Source of the DNA: Alphaproteobacteria bacterium | Lineage (GTDB): Bacteria; Pseudomonadota; Alphaproteobacteria; ATCC43930; CGMCC-115725 | Length of the DNA stretch: 8,213 bases | NCBI GenBank assembly: GCA_030039775.1 | Contig: JASHUX010000027.1 | Location: 1 to 8,213 of the forward strand | Direction: 5' to 3' | The notes under the pieces: generated by a model | What the model saw: only the letters and a program-made list of their open reading frames with translations | Told to the model about the DNA's origin: nothing | Databases searched by the model: none | Shown: one piece after another, positions 1 to 5,449 of the stretch | Layout: the number at the start of each line of letters is the position of its first letter | Numbering within the stretch: position 1 is the stretch's first letter | Made by a program: the position numbers and the translations under genes

Positions 1-234
1 GAAAGCGCCGCAAAAATAAGCGAGGTCGTACGATAACGTTTTCTCGGTGAAGCGCGCGCGGCGCAGATAAACCCACACCGCTCCAGCGGCCATGCCAAAC
101 ATGGCAAGACTGATGATGAGGAACGCCAAATAATACCAGAGCACGACCGACAAAATTCGTGTCTGCACGATTTGCAGCATCAGAATGGCGGCTGCAATTA
201 GGAAAGCACCACCGTAAAAGCGTGCCCGGTACAT
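1..234 (-). CDS. Membrane protein resembling the N-terminal domain of spermidine-synthase-like proteins (partial, C-terminus outside window)
   Basis: The open frame runs leftward off the window, so only the amino-terminal 78 residues are visible. They hold two hydrophobic segments: about residues 8-24 (starting GGAFLIAAAILMLQI) and about 29-56 (VVLWYYLAFLIISLAMFG and on), followed by a basic stretch, LRRARF. The pattern 'LQ(I)VQTR(I)LSV..WY.LAF..ISLAMFG..AG' recalls, from memory, the membrane domain fused to spermidine-synthase-like methyltransferase-fold proteins of rhizobia and relatives; the catalytic part would lie outside the window. I chose ATG 234 because GAGG (minus strand, 243-240) sits 5 nt upstream. 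An in-frame ATG at 309 would add 25 polar residues but lacks a clear ribosome-binding site. By my count 28 of 78 codons end in A or T, clearly more than in hisZ. The family call is moderate; the reading frame is firm. Confidence 0.6.
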   Translation of the reverse strand, partial: MYRARFYGGAFLIAAAILMLQIVQTRILSVVLWYYLAFLIISLAMFGMAAGAVWVYLRRARFTEKTLSYDLAYFCGAF

Positions 235-347
235 GACGGCCTCGTCGCGGATCCTTGTTCTCTTTGCGAATGTTCTCGTACTCTGGTTAGGTGAATAAGA
301 GGTAACCATCCATCGATCGGCCGTTCCGCAGGGTGTCGACCGCGAGT

Positions 348-378
348 CGTTGCAACGGATCGCGATCGGAAATACGAA
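348..378 (+). promoter_or_regulatory. Candidate promoter with two abutting palindromes upstream of the cupin gene
   Basis: Two perfect 10-bp palindromes touch end to end: CGTTGCAACG at 348-357 and GATCGCGATC at 358-367. A weak sigma-70-like pair can be drawn over them: TTGCAA at 350-355 as -35 and TACGAA at 373-378 as -10, with a 17-nt spacer. In that reading one palindrome overlaps the -35 and the other fills the spacer, an arrangement expected of a repressor site. The hexamers match the consensus only partly, and short palindromes occur by chance in GC-rich DNA. The site lies in the gap between divergent genes and could serve either direction. Confidence 0.25.
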
Positions 379-445
379 AATGACAACGCTCCCTGTGTGG
401 ATGTTTGCCGACCGCGCGGCATCGGCGTAGCCTTGCGGGCCAGGC

Positions 446-452
446 AAGGGAG
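446..452 (+). promoter_or_regulatory. Ribosome-binding site that sets the cupin start
   Basis: AAGGGAG ends 9 nt before ATG 462. It supports that ATG over the in-frame ATG 57 nt upstream at 405, whose added 19 residues (MPTARHRRSLAGQAREIGV) look like translated leader. Confidence 0.6.
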
Positions 453-461
453 ATCGGCGTC

Positions 462-881
462 ATGAACGAAACGACCAATCTGTCACGCCCCACGACGGGT
501 GCGATGAAACTCGCGGTCGCGCGCAAGAAGGCGCCTGTGTTCATCAAGGGCCGTCGCGATTTCTTCAAGTATCGCGAACTCGGCGTCACCGACGCCACCG
601 GCGGCTTGATGCGGGCGCAAATTACGTCGGCCAGTCAGGGCCTCTCGCGGCCGACCGGCTGGCACTACCACGCCTGCGAGGCGCAATTCGTCTACATGCT
701 GGAAGGCTGGCTCGAGCTCGAGTTCGAGACCGGAGAAAAGTGCCGTCTTGAGGCCGGCGATTCCGTCATGATCCCGGGCGGTATGAAGCACCGGGAAACC
801 GCGACCTCCGAGACGATGGAGCTGCTTGAGATTTCGCTGCCCGCCGAGATGGGCACCGTCGCCTGCGATCCGCCGCAATAG
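462..881 (+). CDS. Small single-domain cupin protein
   Basis: This 139-residue protein has one cupin beta-barrel domain, roughly residues 45-130. Cupin motif 1 is visible as H68-Y-H70 with downstream G82 (WHYHACEAQFVYMLEGW). Motif 2 is G99-D-x-V-x-I-P105-x-G107-x-x-H110. The position normally held by the metal-binding Glu of motif 1 (seven residues before G82) is Gln75, so the predicted metal ligands are H68, H70, Q75 and H110; I recall related small cupins of the 'WHYHxCxxQxVYxLxGW' type that share this Gln. There is no signal peptide or second domain, so it is probably cytoplasmic. The substrate is unknown: members of the superfamily act as dioxygenases, isomerases or ligand sensors, and nothing here decides between them. 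The start is set by AAGGGAG. The gene precedes hisZ by 51 nt on the same strand and may be co-transcribed with it. The domain call is firm; the function is open. Confidence 0.85.
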   Translation: MNETTNLSRPTTGAMKLAVARKKAPVFIKGRRDFFKYRELGVTDATGGLMRAQITSASQGLSRPTGWHYHACEAQFVYMLEGWLELEFETGEKCRLEAGDSVMIPGGMKHRETATSETMELLEISLPAEMGTVACDPPQ

Positions 882-911
882 TCGCGGCGGCCGGGCTTGC
901 GGCGACCCGGC
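870..911 (+). other. Two adjacent GC-rich stem-loops at the cupin stop / hisZ leader
   Basis: CCGCCGC (870-876) pairs perfectly with GCGGCGG (884-890) around a 7-nt loop that contains the cupin stop codon. Immediately after it, GCCGGG (890-895) can pair with CCCGGC (906-911). The two stems share base 890, so they compete at the edge. No T-run follows, so these are not typical intrinsic terminators; they could modulate read-through, mRNA stability or translation of hisZ. Such stems are also common by chance at this GC content. Confidence 0.3.
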
Positions 912-932
912 GAAACCGGCTATGCCGCTGTC

Positions 933-2075
933 ATGAACGACGCCGTGCACAAGGGATTGTTGCCGCAAGGCTTGCGCGACCTCTTGCCGCCGCAGGCCGA
1001 AGCCGAGGCGGCGCTGGTCGAGCGCTTGATGGCGGTGCTCGCCGGCAACGGCTATGAGCGCGTCGAGCCGCCGCTGGTCGAGTTCGAGGACAATCTGCTA
1101 TCCGGCGCCGGCGCGGCGATGGCGCCGGAAACCTTCCGCCTGATGGACCCGGTGTCGCAGCGCATGATCGGCGTGCGCGCCGACATGACGCCCCAAGTGG
1201 CGCGGATCGCGGCGACGCGGCTCGCCAAGGCGGCGCGGCCGCTGCGTCTTTCCTATGCCGGACAAGTGTTACGGGTGAAGGGCGGTCAGCTCAATCCCGA
1301 GCGGCAATTGGGCCAGGTCGGCGCCGAATTGATCGGCTCGGACGACGTCGCGGCCGACGTCGAAGTGCTGACTGTCGCCGCCGAGGCGCTGGCCGCTGTC
1401 GGGCTTACCGGCGTCTCCGTCGATCTGACGTTGCCGCGGCTGGTGCCGCTGGTGTGCTCGGCGCTCGGCCTCGACGCGGAGCGGACGGAGCGGGTGCGCG
1501 CGGCGCTCGATCACAAAGACGCGGCGGCGGTCGCGGCCGTCGGCGGCAAGGCGGCGACGCTGCTGGGCAAGCTGCTCGCCGCCGCCGGCACGGCCGACAA
1601 GACCCTGAAGACGCTGACCGGCTTCAAACTGCCCGACGAGGCCGCGGCCGAGCTCGCGCGCCTCGCTACCGTCTGCAAGGAAGTAAAGGCTCGTACGCCG
1701 GCGCTCACCATGACCATCGATCCGGTCGAGAATCGCGGCTTCGAATATCACACCGGCATCAGCTTCTCGTTTTTCACCGGCAAGGCACGCGGCGAGCTGG
1801 GCCGCGGCGGGCGATATCGCGCCGGCAACGGCACCGGCGAGCCGGCGACCGGCTTCACCATCTATTCCGACCGCGTGATCGAGGCGCTGCCGCGGCCGGC
1901 TCCGCCGCGGCGTCTCTATGTACCGGCGGGCAGCGAGGCCGCGCTGGTGCAGCGTCTGCGCGGCGAAGGCTGGGTGACGGTGGCGGGGCTCGGCTCAGGC
2001 TCGGACAAGGTCGAGGCGAAGCGGCTGCGCTGCGGTCACTCGCTGACCGGCGGCAAGATCGTCGCGGTCGACTGA
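933..2075 (+). CDS. hisZ: ATP phosphoribosyltransferase regulatory subunit HisZ
   Basis: HisZ is a catalytically inactive paralogue of histidyl-tRNA synthetase. It binds the short form of HisG to form the active ATP phosphoribosyltransferase, the first enzyme of histidine biosynthesis in the cytoplasm, and takes part in histidine feedback. The 380 residues show the class II synthetase-like core: the N-terminal 'LLPQGLRDLLPP' (9-20), 'ERVEPPLVEFEDNLL' (42-56), the motif-2-like 'VRADMTPQVARIAA' (81-94), 'SYAGQVLR' (107-114) and a late 'GFEYHTGISF...GRGGRY' block. There is no C-terminal anticodon-binding domain, which argues against a true HisS. ATG 933 is preferred because homology begins just after it; a TTG at 897 would add 12 unconvincing residues, and no strong ribosome-binding site favours either. 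Neither hisG nor hisS is adjacent on the downstream side. The last 40 bases overlap the convergent flippase gene. Confidence 0.9.
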   Translation: MNDAVHKGLLPQGLRDLLPPQAEAEAALVERLMAVLAGNGYERVEPPLVEFEDNLLSGAGAAMAPETFRLMDPVSQRMIGVRADMTPQVARIAATRLAKAARPLRLSYAGQVLRVKGGQLNPERQLGQVGAELIGSDDVAADVEVLTVAAEALAAVGLTGVSVDLTLPRLVPLVCSALGLDAERTERVRAALDHKDAAAVAAVGGKAATLLGKLLAAAGTADKTLKTLTGFKLPDEAAAELARLATVCKEVKARTPALTMTIDPVENRGFEYHTGISFSFFTGKARGELGRGGRYRAGNGTGEPATGFTIYSDRVIEALPRPAPPRRLYVPAGSEAALVQRLRGEGWVTVAGLGSGSDKVEAKRLRCGHSLTGGKIVAVD

Positions 2076-3355
2076 AACACGACGCGGCGCGCGGGTTCCC
2101 GCGCGAAATAGAGCAAGCTCAACCACAACACCACGACCAGCACGAGATGCGTGCAGGTCGCCGCCATCGCGGCGCCGGCCGCGCCGTAGCGCGGCACGAG
2201 GAGAAGGCACAGCCCGACATCGACCGCCGGCAGCAGCAACTGGATGAACGAGCGATAGCCGACATGGCCGCCGCTGATGATCGCGTCCGCGGCAAGGTAA
2301 TAGAGGGCGTACAGCACCGGCAGCGGCGCCAGCAGCAGCAGGCTCGGCCCGATGCTGTCGTAATTGTGGCCGATGACCAGCGTTGCGAAGGTCGACGCGA
2401 CCGCGACCCCGATCCCGGCGACGCCGCCGAGCGCGACCCCGACCGGCACCAGGCTGCGCGCGAAGGCGAAGCTGCCGCGCGTGCCGTGCGCACCGCGTTG
2501 GAAGAAGCGCACATAGGTCGAAAAGATCAACGCGCGTACCGGCACTGCGGCAACATCGGCGATGCGGAACGCGGCGGCGTACAGCCCGGCCTGCCCGAGG
2601 CCCGACAAGGCGACGACCAGCGGCTTGTCGATGTCGCGAAAGCCGACGAAGCTGCCCATCTGCAGCGCGAAGAAGCCGCCGTCCTTCCAATCCTTGATGC
2701 TGAAATGCCACACCGGCCGGCCGAGCCGCAGGAAGATCAGCGCCATGCTCGCGCCGCCCGCCAGCAATGTGGAGGCCATGTAGAACCAGGCCCAGGACAA
2801 CGGCGTGGCATGAACCGTGGTGGCGCTCCAAATCACTGCCGCGATCGCGCGAAACAGGTAAAGCAGGACGCCCAGCACGGCCATGTCGCGGCCGCGCTCG
2901 AAGGCTTGAAAACAGTTAACGGCGAAGTAATTGGCCCGCGCCAGGATCACTTCGGTGCAGACCACGAGCGCGATCGTCAGCCCCGAAATTTCGGGATTGA
3001 GCAGGAAGCGGAAGGCGAGGGACGCGGCCGCCGCGAAGGCGGGCGCGGTAATGAAATAGTAAATGAGCGCGTTGCCGAGGGCCGGGGCAAAAGCGGCGCG
3101 GTCGGTCGCGACGATGCGGATCAGGAGCTGGTCGGCGCCCCAGCCGGAAAACGCGGCGACGATGGTGGCGAGGGCGGAGACGCTGATGAACGCGCCGTAA
3201 TAGTGGGCGCCCATCGTCCGCGTCACGGCGATGAAATAGACCGCCTGCAGCGCGATCTGGATGCCGATGCCGACCGTGAGGACGCCGGTATTCCCCGCAA
3301 TAGTCGAGCGGAACAGCATCTTGCCGGGGCCGAATTGTAATAATTTGTTGATCAT
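2036..3355 (-). CDS. Polysaccharide flippase, Wzx/ExoT-like (MOP superfamily)
   Basis: This 439-residue integral membrane protein consists almost entirely of hydrophobic helices (about 12) separated by short basic loops, the usual size and build of PST/Wzx-type lipid-linked oligosaccharide flippases. The first segments (TVGIGIQIALQAVYFIAVTR, then GAHYYGAFISVSALATIVAAFSG) match the family habit of a Gly/Ala-rich first helix followed by 'R.mG...YG.f....a......f...G'. A mid-protein 'DIDKPLVVALSGLGQAGLYAAAFRIADV' resembles the conserved 'D.......G...vG.Y..a.ri' block. It would move undecaprenyl-linked sugar chains from the inner to the outer face of the cytoplasmic membrane. AGGG lies 4 nt upstream of ATG 3355. 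It is divergent from two ExoM-like glycosyltransferases, which supports a surface-polysaccharide role. Its end overlaps hisZ tail to tail. The transported glycan cannot be told from the sequence. Confidence 0.8.
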   Translation of the reverse strand: MINKLLQFGPGKMLFRSTIAGNTGVLTVGIGIQIALQAVYFIAVTRTMGAHYYGAFISVSALATIVAAFSGWGADQLLIRIVATDRAAFAPALGNALIYYFITAPAFAAAASLAFRFLLNPEISGLTIALVVCTEVILARANYFAVNCFQAFERGRDMAVLGVLLYLFRAIAAVIWSATTVHATPLSWAWFYMASTLLAGGASMALIFLRLGRPVWHFSIKDWKDGGFFALQMGSFVGFRDIDKPLVVALSGLGQAGLYAAAFRIADVAAVPVRALIFSTYVRFFQRGAHGTRGSFAFARSLVPVGVALGGVAGIGVAVASTFATLVIGHNYDSIGPSLLLLAPLPVLYALYYLAADAIISGGHVGYRSFIQLLLPAVDVGLCLLLVPRYGAAGAAMAATCTHLVLVVVLWLSLLYFAREPARRVVFQSTATILPPVSE

Positions 3356-3465
3356 TTTGCCCTAAATCGAAGGCCAGTGGCCGCAGCCTATTGGTTTTTC
3401 TTTAACTAACCGATAACGAAACCCCCCGCGACAAGGATTCGAGCTCGATCACGGTTAAAGTCAGC
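3356..3465. promoter_or_regulatory. Divergent intergenic region between flippase and glycosyltransferase genes
   Basis: This 110-bp gap must hold the promoters for both divergent transcripts, unless they start inside the flanking genes. It has an AT-rich stretch at about 3390-3415 (TTGGTTTTTCTTTAACTAAC) in otherwise GC-rich DNA, which is a reasonable place for RNA polymerase. I could not assign -35/-10 pairs with confidence on either strand. A small interrupted palindrome, GGCCAGTGGCC (3372-3382), lies in the flippase leader 17 nt before its ATG. Confidence 0.35.
3433..3437 (+). promoter_or_regulatory. Ribosome-binding site pointing to a non-standard ATC start
   Basis: AAGGA sits 10 nt before an in-frame ATC at 3448 but 28 nt before the first conventional start codon, GTG 3466. 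It therefore supports initiation at 3448, six codons upstream of the GTG. Confidence 0.4.
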
Positions 3466-4407
3466 GTGGTGGTTGTGACCTTCTACCGCGAGCAATTCCT
3501 GCGCCGGACCTTGTGGAGTTGTCTGGCGCAACGCGACATCGATCTCGGCGAGGTCGAGCTGATCGCCGTCGACGGCTCGCCGACCGGTTCGGCGCGCGAC
3601 GTTGTCGCCGACATCGCGGAAGCGGCCCGGCCGCTCGGCGCGACCGTGCGCTACGTCCATGAGCCGCGCCCGGGCATCTCCCATTCCCGCAACGCCGGCA
3701 TTCATGCCGCGGCGGCGGAGCTGGTCGTCTTCATCGACGACGATGAAGAGGCTGAACCGCATTGGCTGGCCCGGCTGGTCGATTGCCAGGCGCGGTTCAA
3801 CGCGGATGTTGTGGTCGGCCAGGTCTATCCGATGTTCGAGCTCGACCGCGCGTCGCGCGATCCGTTTTGGCGCTGGTACTTCACCGCGGATTCGCGCCAA
3901 GCCACCGGCGAGATCGCCCGATGGGGCGCGCCCGGCACGCACAATTGCCTGATCGTGAAGCGGACCTGCTGCGTCGTGGACGAGCCGTTCGATCCCGCGC
4001 TCGGACTCACCGGCGGCGAAGACACGCGTTTTTTCTTCGGCGTCGCGGCGCGCGGCGGCAAGGTCGTCTGGTGCGCCGACGCCATCATCAACGAGTTCGT
4101 GCCGGCGGCGCGCTCGCGCTGGTCCTATGCGCTGCACCGGCAGCTTCGCGAGAGCCAATTGCACATGCAGGCCTTTTTCTGGTCGGGCCGGCCCAACATT
4201 AAGAGCTTGGCCTGGTGGACGGCGATCGGCTTCGGCCAGATCGCGGTGTACGCGCCGCTGACCTTGTTGTGCGCGGTGTTCGACCGTTCGCTGGCGATGA
4301 AATGCAGCACCAAGCTCGCCGGCGGCATCGGCAAGCTGTTTTGGTTCCCCAGCCTGACCTTGATCGGTTACGGCGACCGCACCGCGCAACCAGCGGCGAG
4401 GGTCTGA
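3466..4407 (+). CDS. ExoM-like family 2 glycosyltransferase (first of a tandem pair)
   Basis: This is a GT-A-fold inverting glycosyltransferase of family 2 with 313 residues from GTG 3466. Visible motifs are the N-terminal strand 'VVVTFYRE', 'LIAVDGS' (32-38) for nucleotide-sugar binding, 'RPGISHSRNAGI' (68-79), the acidic D91-D92-D93 of 'VVFIDDDEEAEPHWL' that should hold the metal and UDP-sugar, and 'LTGGEDTRFF' (181-190) with the expected catalytic base D186. A hydrophobic segment near the C-terminus (about 245-265) may anchor it to the membrane. Length and motif order resemble rhizobial ExoM, the succinoglycan beta-1,4-glucosyltransferase; the actual donor and linkage are unknown. The gene ends 3 nt before a paralogue, so the two are almost certainly co-translated. 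Start codon: AAGGA at 3433-3437 and alignment with the paralogue favour ATC 3448 (MTVKVSVVVVTFYR), giving 319 residues; GTG 3466 truncates the first beta strand. Confidence 0.85.
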   Translation: MVVVTFYREQFLRRTLWSCLAQRDIDLGEVELIAVDGSPTGSARDVVADIAEAARPLGATVRYVHEPRPGISHSRNAGIHAAAAELVVFIDDDEEAEPHWLARLVDCQARFNADVVVGQVYPMFELDRASRDPFWRWYFTADSRQATGEIARWGAPGTHNCLIVKRTCCVVDEPFDPALGLTGGEDTRFFFGVAARGGKVVWCADAIINEFVPAARSRWSYALHRQLRESQLHMQAFFWSGRPNIKSLAWWTAIGFGQIAVYAPLTLLCAVFDRSLAMKCSTKLAGGIGKLFWFPSLTLIGYGDRTAQPAARV

Positions 4408-4410
4408 GCC

Positions 4411-5349
4411 ATGCGCCGTATCAGCGTCCAGATCATGACCTTTCACCGCGACGCCGGCCTCCGCCGCGCGGTCCGCAGCGTGCTCGCGCAGCGCGGGATC
4501 GATCCGCGCACGGTCGAAATCCTCATCGTCGATAATTCGGCCGAGGCGTCGGCGCGCTCGATCGCGGCCGGTCTTGCCGCAATCGGCGAGCCCGCCGGCT
4601 ACACTGTTCGCTGCGTCAACGAAACCCGGCCCGGCATCGCCGAGGCACGCAACGCCGGCATCCGCGACACCGATTGCGAGCTGGTCGCCTATATCGACGA
4701 TGATGAAGAGGCCGAGCCCGATTGGCTCGCCAGCATGCAGGCCGTGCTCGACAAGTTCGGGTGCGACGCGGTGTGCGGCCCGGTGCTGCCGATCTTCGAG
4801 GATGGCCGTCCGCCGAACGATCCGTTCTGGGCCTGGATTTACGATTACGACGCCAAGGTGCCGTCGGGCGGGACGTTCCGCGCCACCGGGACCGGAAATT
4901 GCCTGTTCTATCGCACGCGCTGCTGTCCGAGCGACACGCCGTTCGATCCGGCGCTGGGCCTGACCGGCGGAAGCGACACGCGCTTCTTCCACACGCTCGC
5001 CGCCGCGGGCAAACGCGTGCTGTGGTGCGCCGAGGGCATTGTTCACGAGTACGTGCCGGCGTCGCGCACCAAGCTCGCCTACGGCCTGCGCCGCCGCATG
5101 CGCCAAAGCCAGTTGTTCCAGCAGACCCACGCCTGGAGCGATCCGCCCGACCGGACGGCGATCGCGAAATGGATGGCGATCGGGGCGGCGCAGATGCTGG
5201 TCTACTCCGGCTTGAGCGCGGCCTGCTGGTATTGGGACCGGTCGCGCGCCAAGCGTTATCTAGCCCTGGTTTACGGCGACATGGGCAAAGTGTTCTGGAC
5301 GCCGCGATTCACGGCGTTGAACTACGGCTCGCGCGTCCGCGCGTCCTGA
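4411..5349 (+). CDS. ExoM-like family 2 glycosyltransferase (second of a tandem pair)
   Basis: This 312-residue GT-A-fold transferase is clearly paralogous along its whole length to the gene just upstream. Motifs in order are 'ISVQIMTFHRD' (4-14), 'ILIVDNS' (37-43), 'RPGIAEARNAGI' (73-84), D96-D97-D98 in 'VAYIDDDEEAEPDWL', 'GTGNCLFYR' (160-168) and 'LTGGSDTRFF' (184-193). In the last motif the Glu of the usual GGED is Ser188, while the probable catalytic base D189 is kept. A hydrophobic segment near residues 250-270 (IGAAQMLVYSGLSAACWYW) may contact the membrane. ATG 4411 follows the previous stop by 3 nt, with GCGAGGG just upstream inside the preceding gene, so translation is probably coupled. 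It likely adds a sugar to a lipid-linked oligosaccharide that the divergent flippase then exports. Two consecutive ExoM-like enzymes could add two sugars in series. Sugar specificity is not readable from sequence. Confidence 0.87.
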   Translation: MRRISVQIMTFHRDAGLRRAVRSVLAQRGIDPRTVEILIVDNSAEASARSIAAGLAAIGEPAGYTVRCVNETRPGIAEARNAGIRDTDCELVAYIDDDEEAEPDWLASMQAVLDKFGCDAVCGPVLPIFEDGRPPNDPFWAWIYDYDAKVPSGGTFRATGTGNCLFYRTRCCPSDTPFDPALGLTGGSDTRFFHTLAAAGKRVLWCAEGIVHEYVPASRTKLAYGLRRRMRQSQLFQQTHAWSDPPDRTAIAKWMAIGAAQMLVYSGLSAACWYWDRSRAKRYLALVYGDMGKVFWTPRFTALNYGSRVRAS

Positions 5350-5368
5350 TTCATTCGATCAACGCAGC

Positions 5369-5408
5369 GTTGCGCCGGCTCGGGTTGCGCCGGCCGCGAT
5401 GTTGCGCC
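5369..5408 (+). repeat. Three direct copies of GTTGCGCC in the gap before the first exporter
   Basis: GTTGCGCC occurs at 5369-5376, 5384-5391 and 5401-5408, at 15- and 17-nt intervals; the first two copies extend to GTTGCGCCGGC. The self-complementary GCCGGC in those two copies could also form a 6-bp stem around a 9-nt loop. There is no T-run after it, so it is a poor terminator for the glycosyltransferase operon. Spaced direct repeats upstream of an exporter could bind a regulator, but the words are short and GC-rich. Confidence 0.25.
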
Positions 5409-5449
5409 CATAAAGGGCCGGTCCCGCTTCGCCAGCCCGAAAGCCTGCT

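Noticed and set aside
287..598. Leftward open frames between the membrane protein and the cupin (287-598 and 198-422)
   Set aside because: They overlap the cupin gene or the membrane protein on other frames, have no recognisable motif and no good ribosome-binding site.
897..932. Upstream TTG start for hisZ
   Set aside because: The 12 added residues (MRRPGETGYAAV) have no family resemblance and fall within the stem-loop region; ATG 933 directly precedes the conserved N-terminus.
933..2075. Histidyl-tRNA synthetase (HisS) as an alternative to HisZ
   Set aside because: The protein lacks the C-terminal anticodon-binding domain, and the conserved synthetase catalytic motifs are degenerate, as expected for HisZ.
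1454..3340. Long rightward open frame (628 codons) across hisZ and the flippase region
   Set aside because: It is out of frame with hisZ at its start and antisense to the flippase afterwards; its product is a low-complexity Arg/Ala/Asp/Gln-rich chain with no domain. It is a shadow of GC-rich coding DNA.
3406..5130. Long leftward open frame (574 codons) antisense to both glycosyltransferases
   Set aside because: The translation is Arg/Ala/Glu-rich and repeats itself because the two sense genes are paralogous; the sense products have clear catalytic motifs. Its apparent internal repeat is inherited from the tandem duplication.
5369..5394. Intrinsic terminator after the glycosyltransferase pair
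   Set aside because: The GCCGGC stem is only 6 bp and is not followed by a T-run; the sequence after it is GC-rich.
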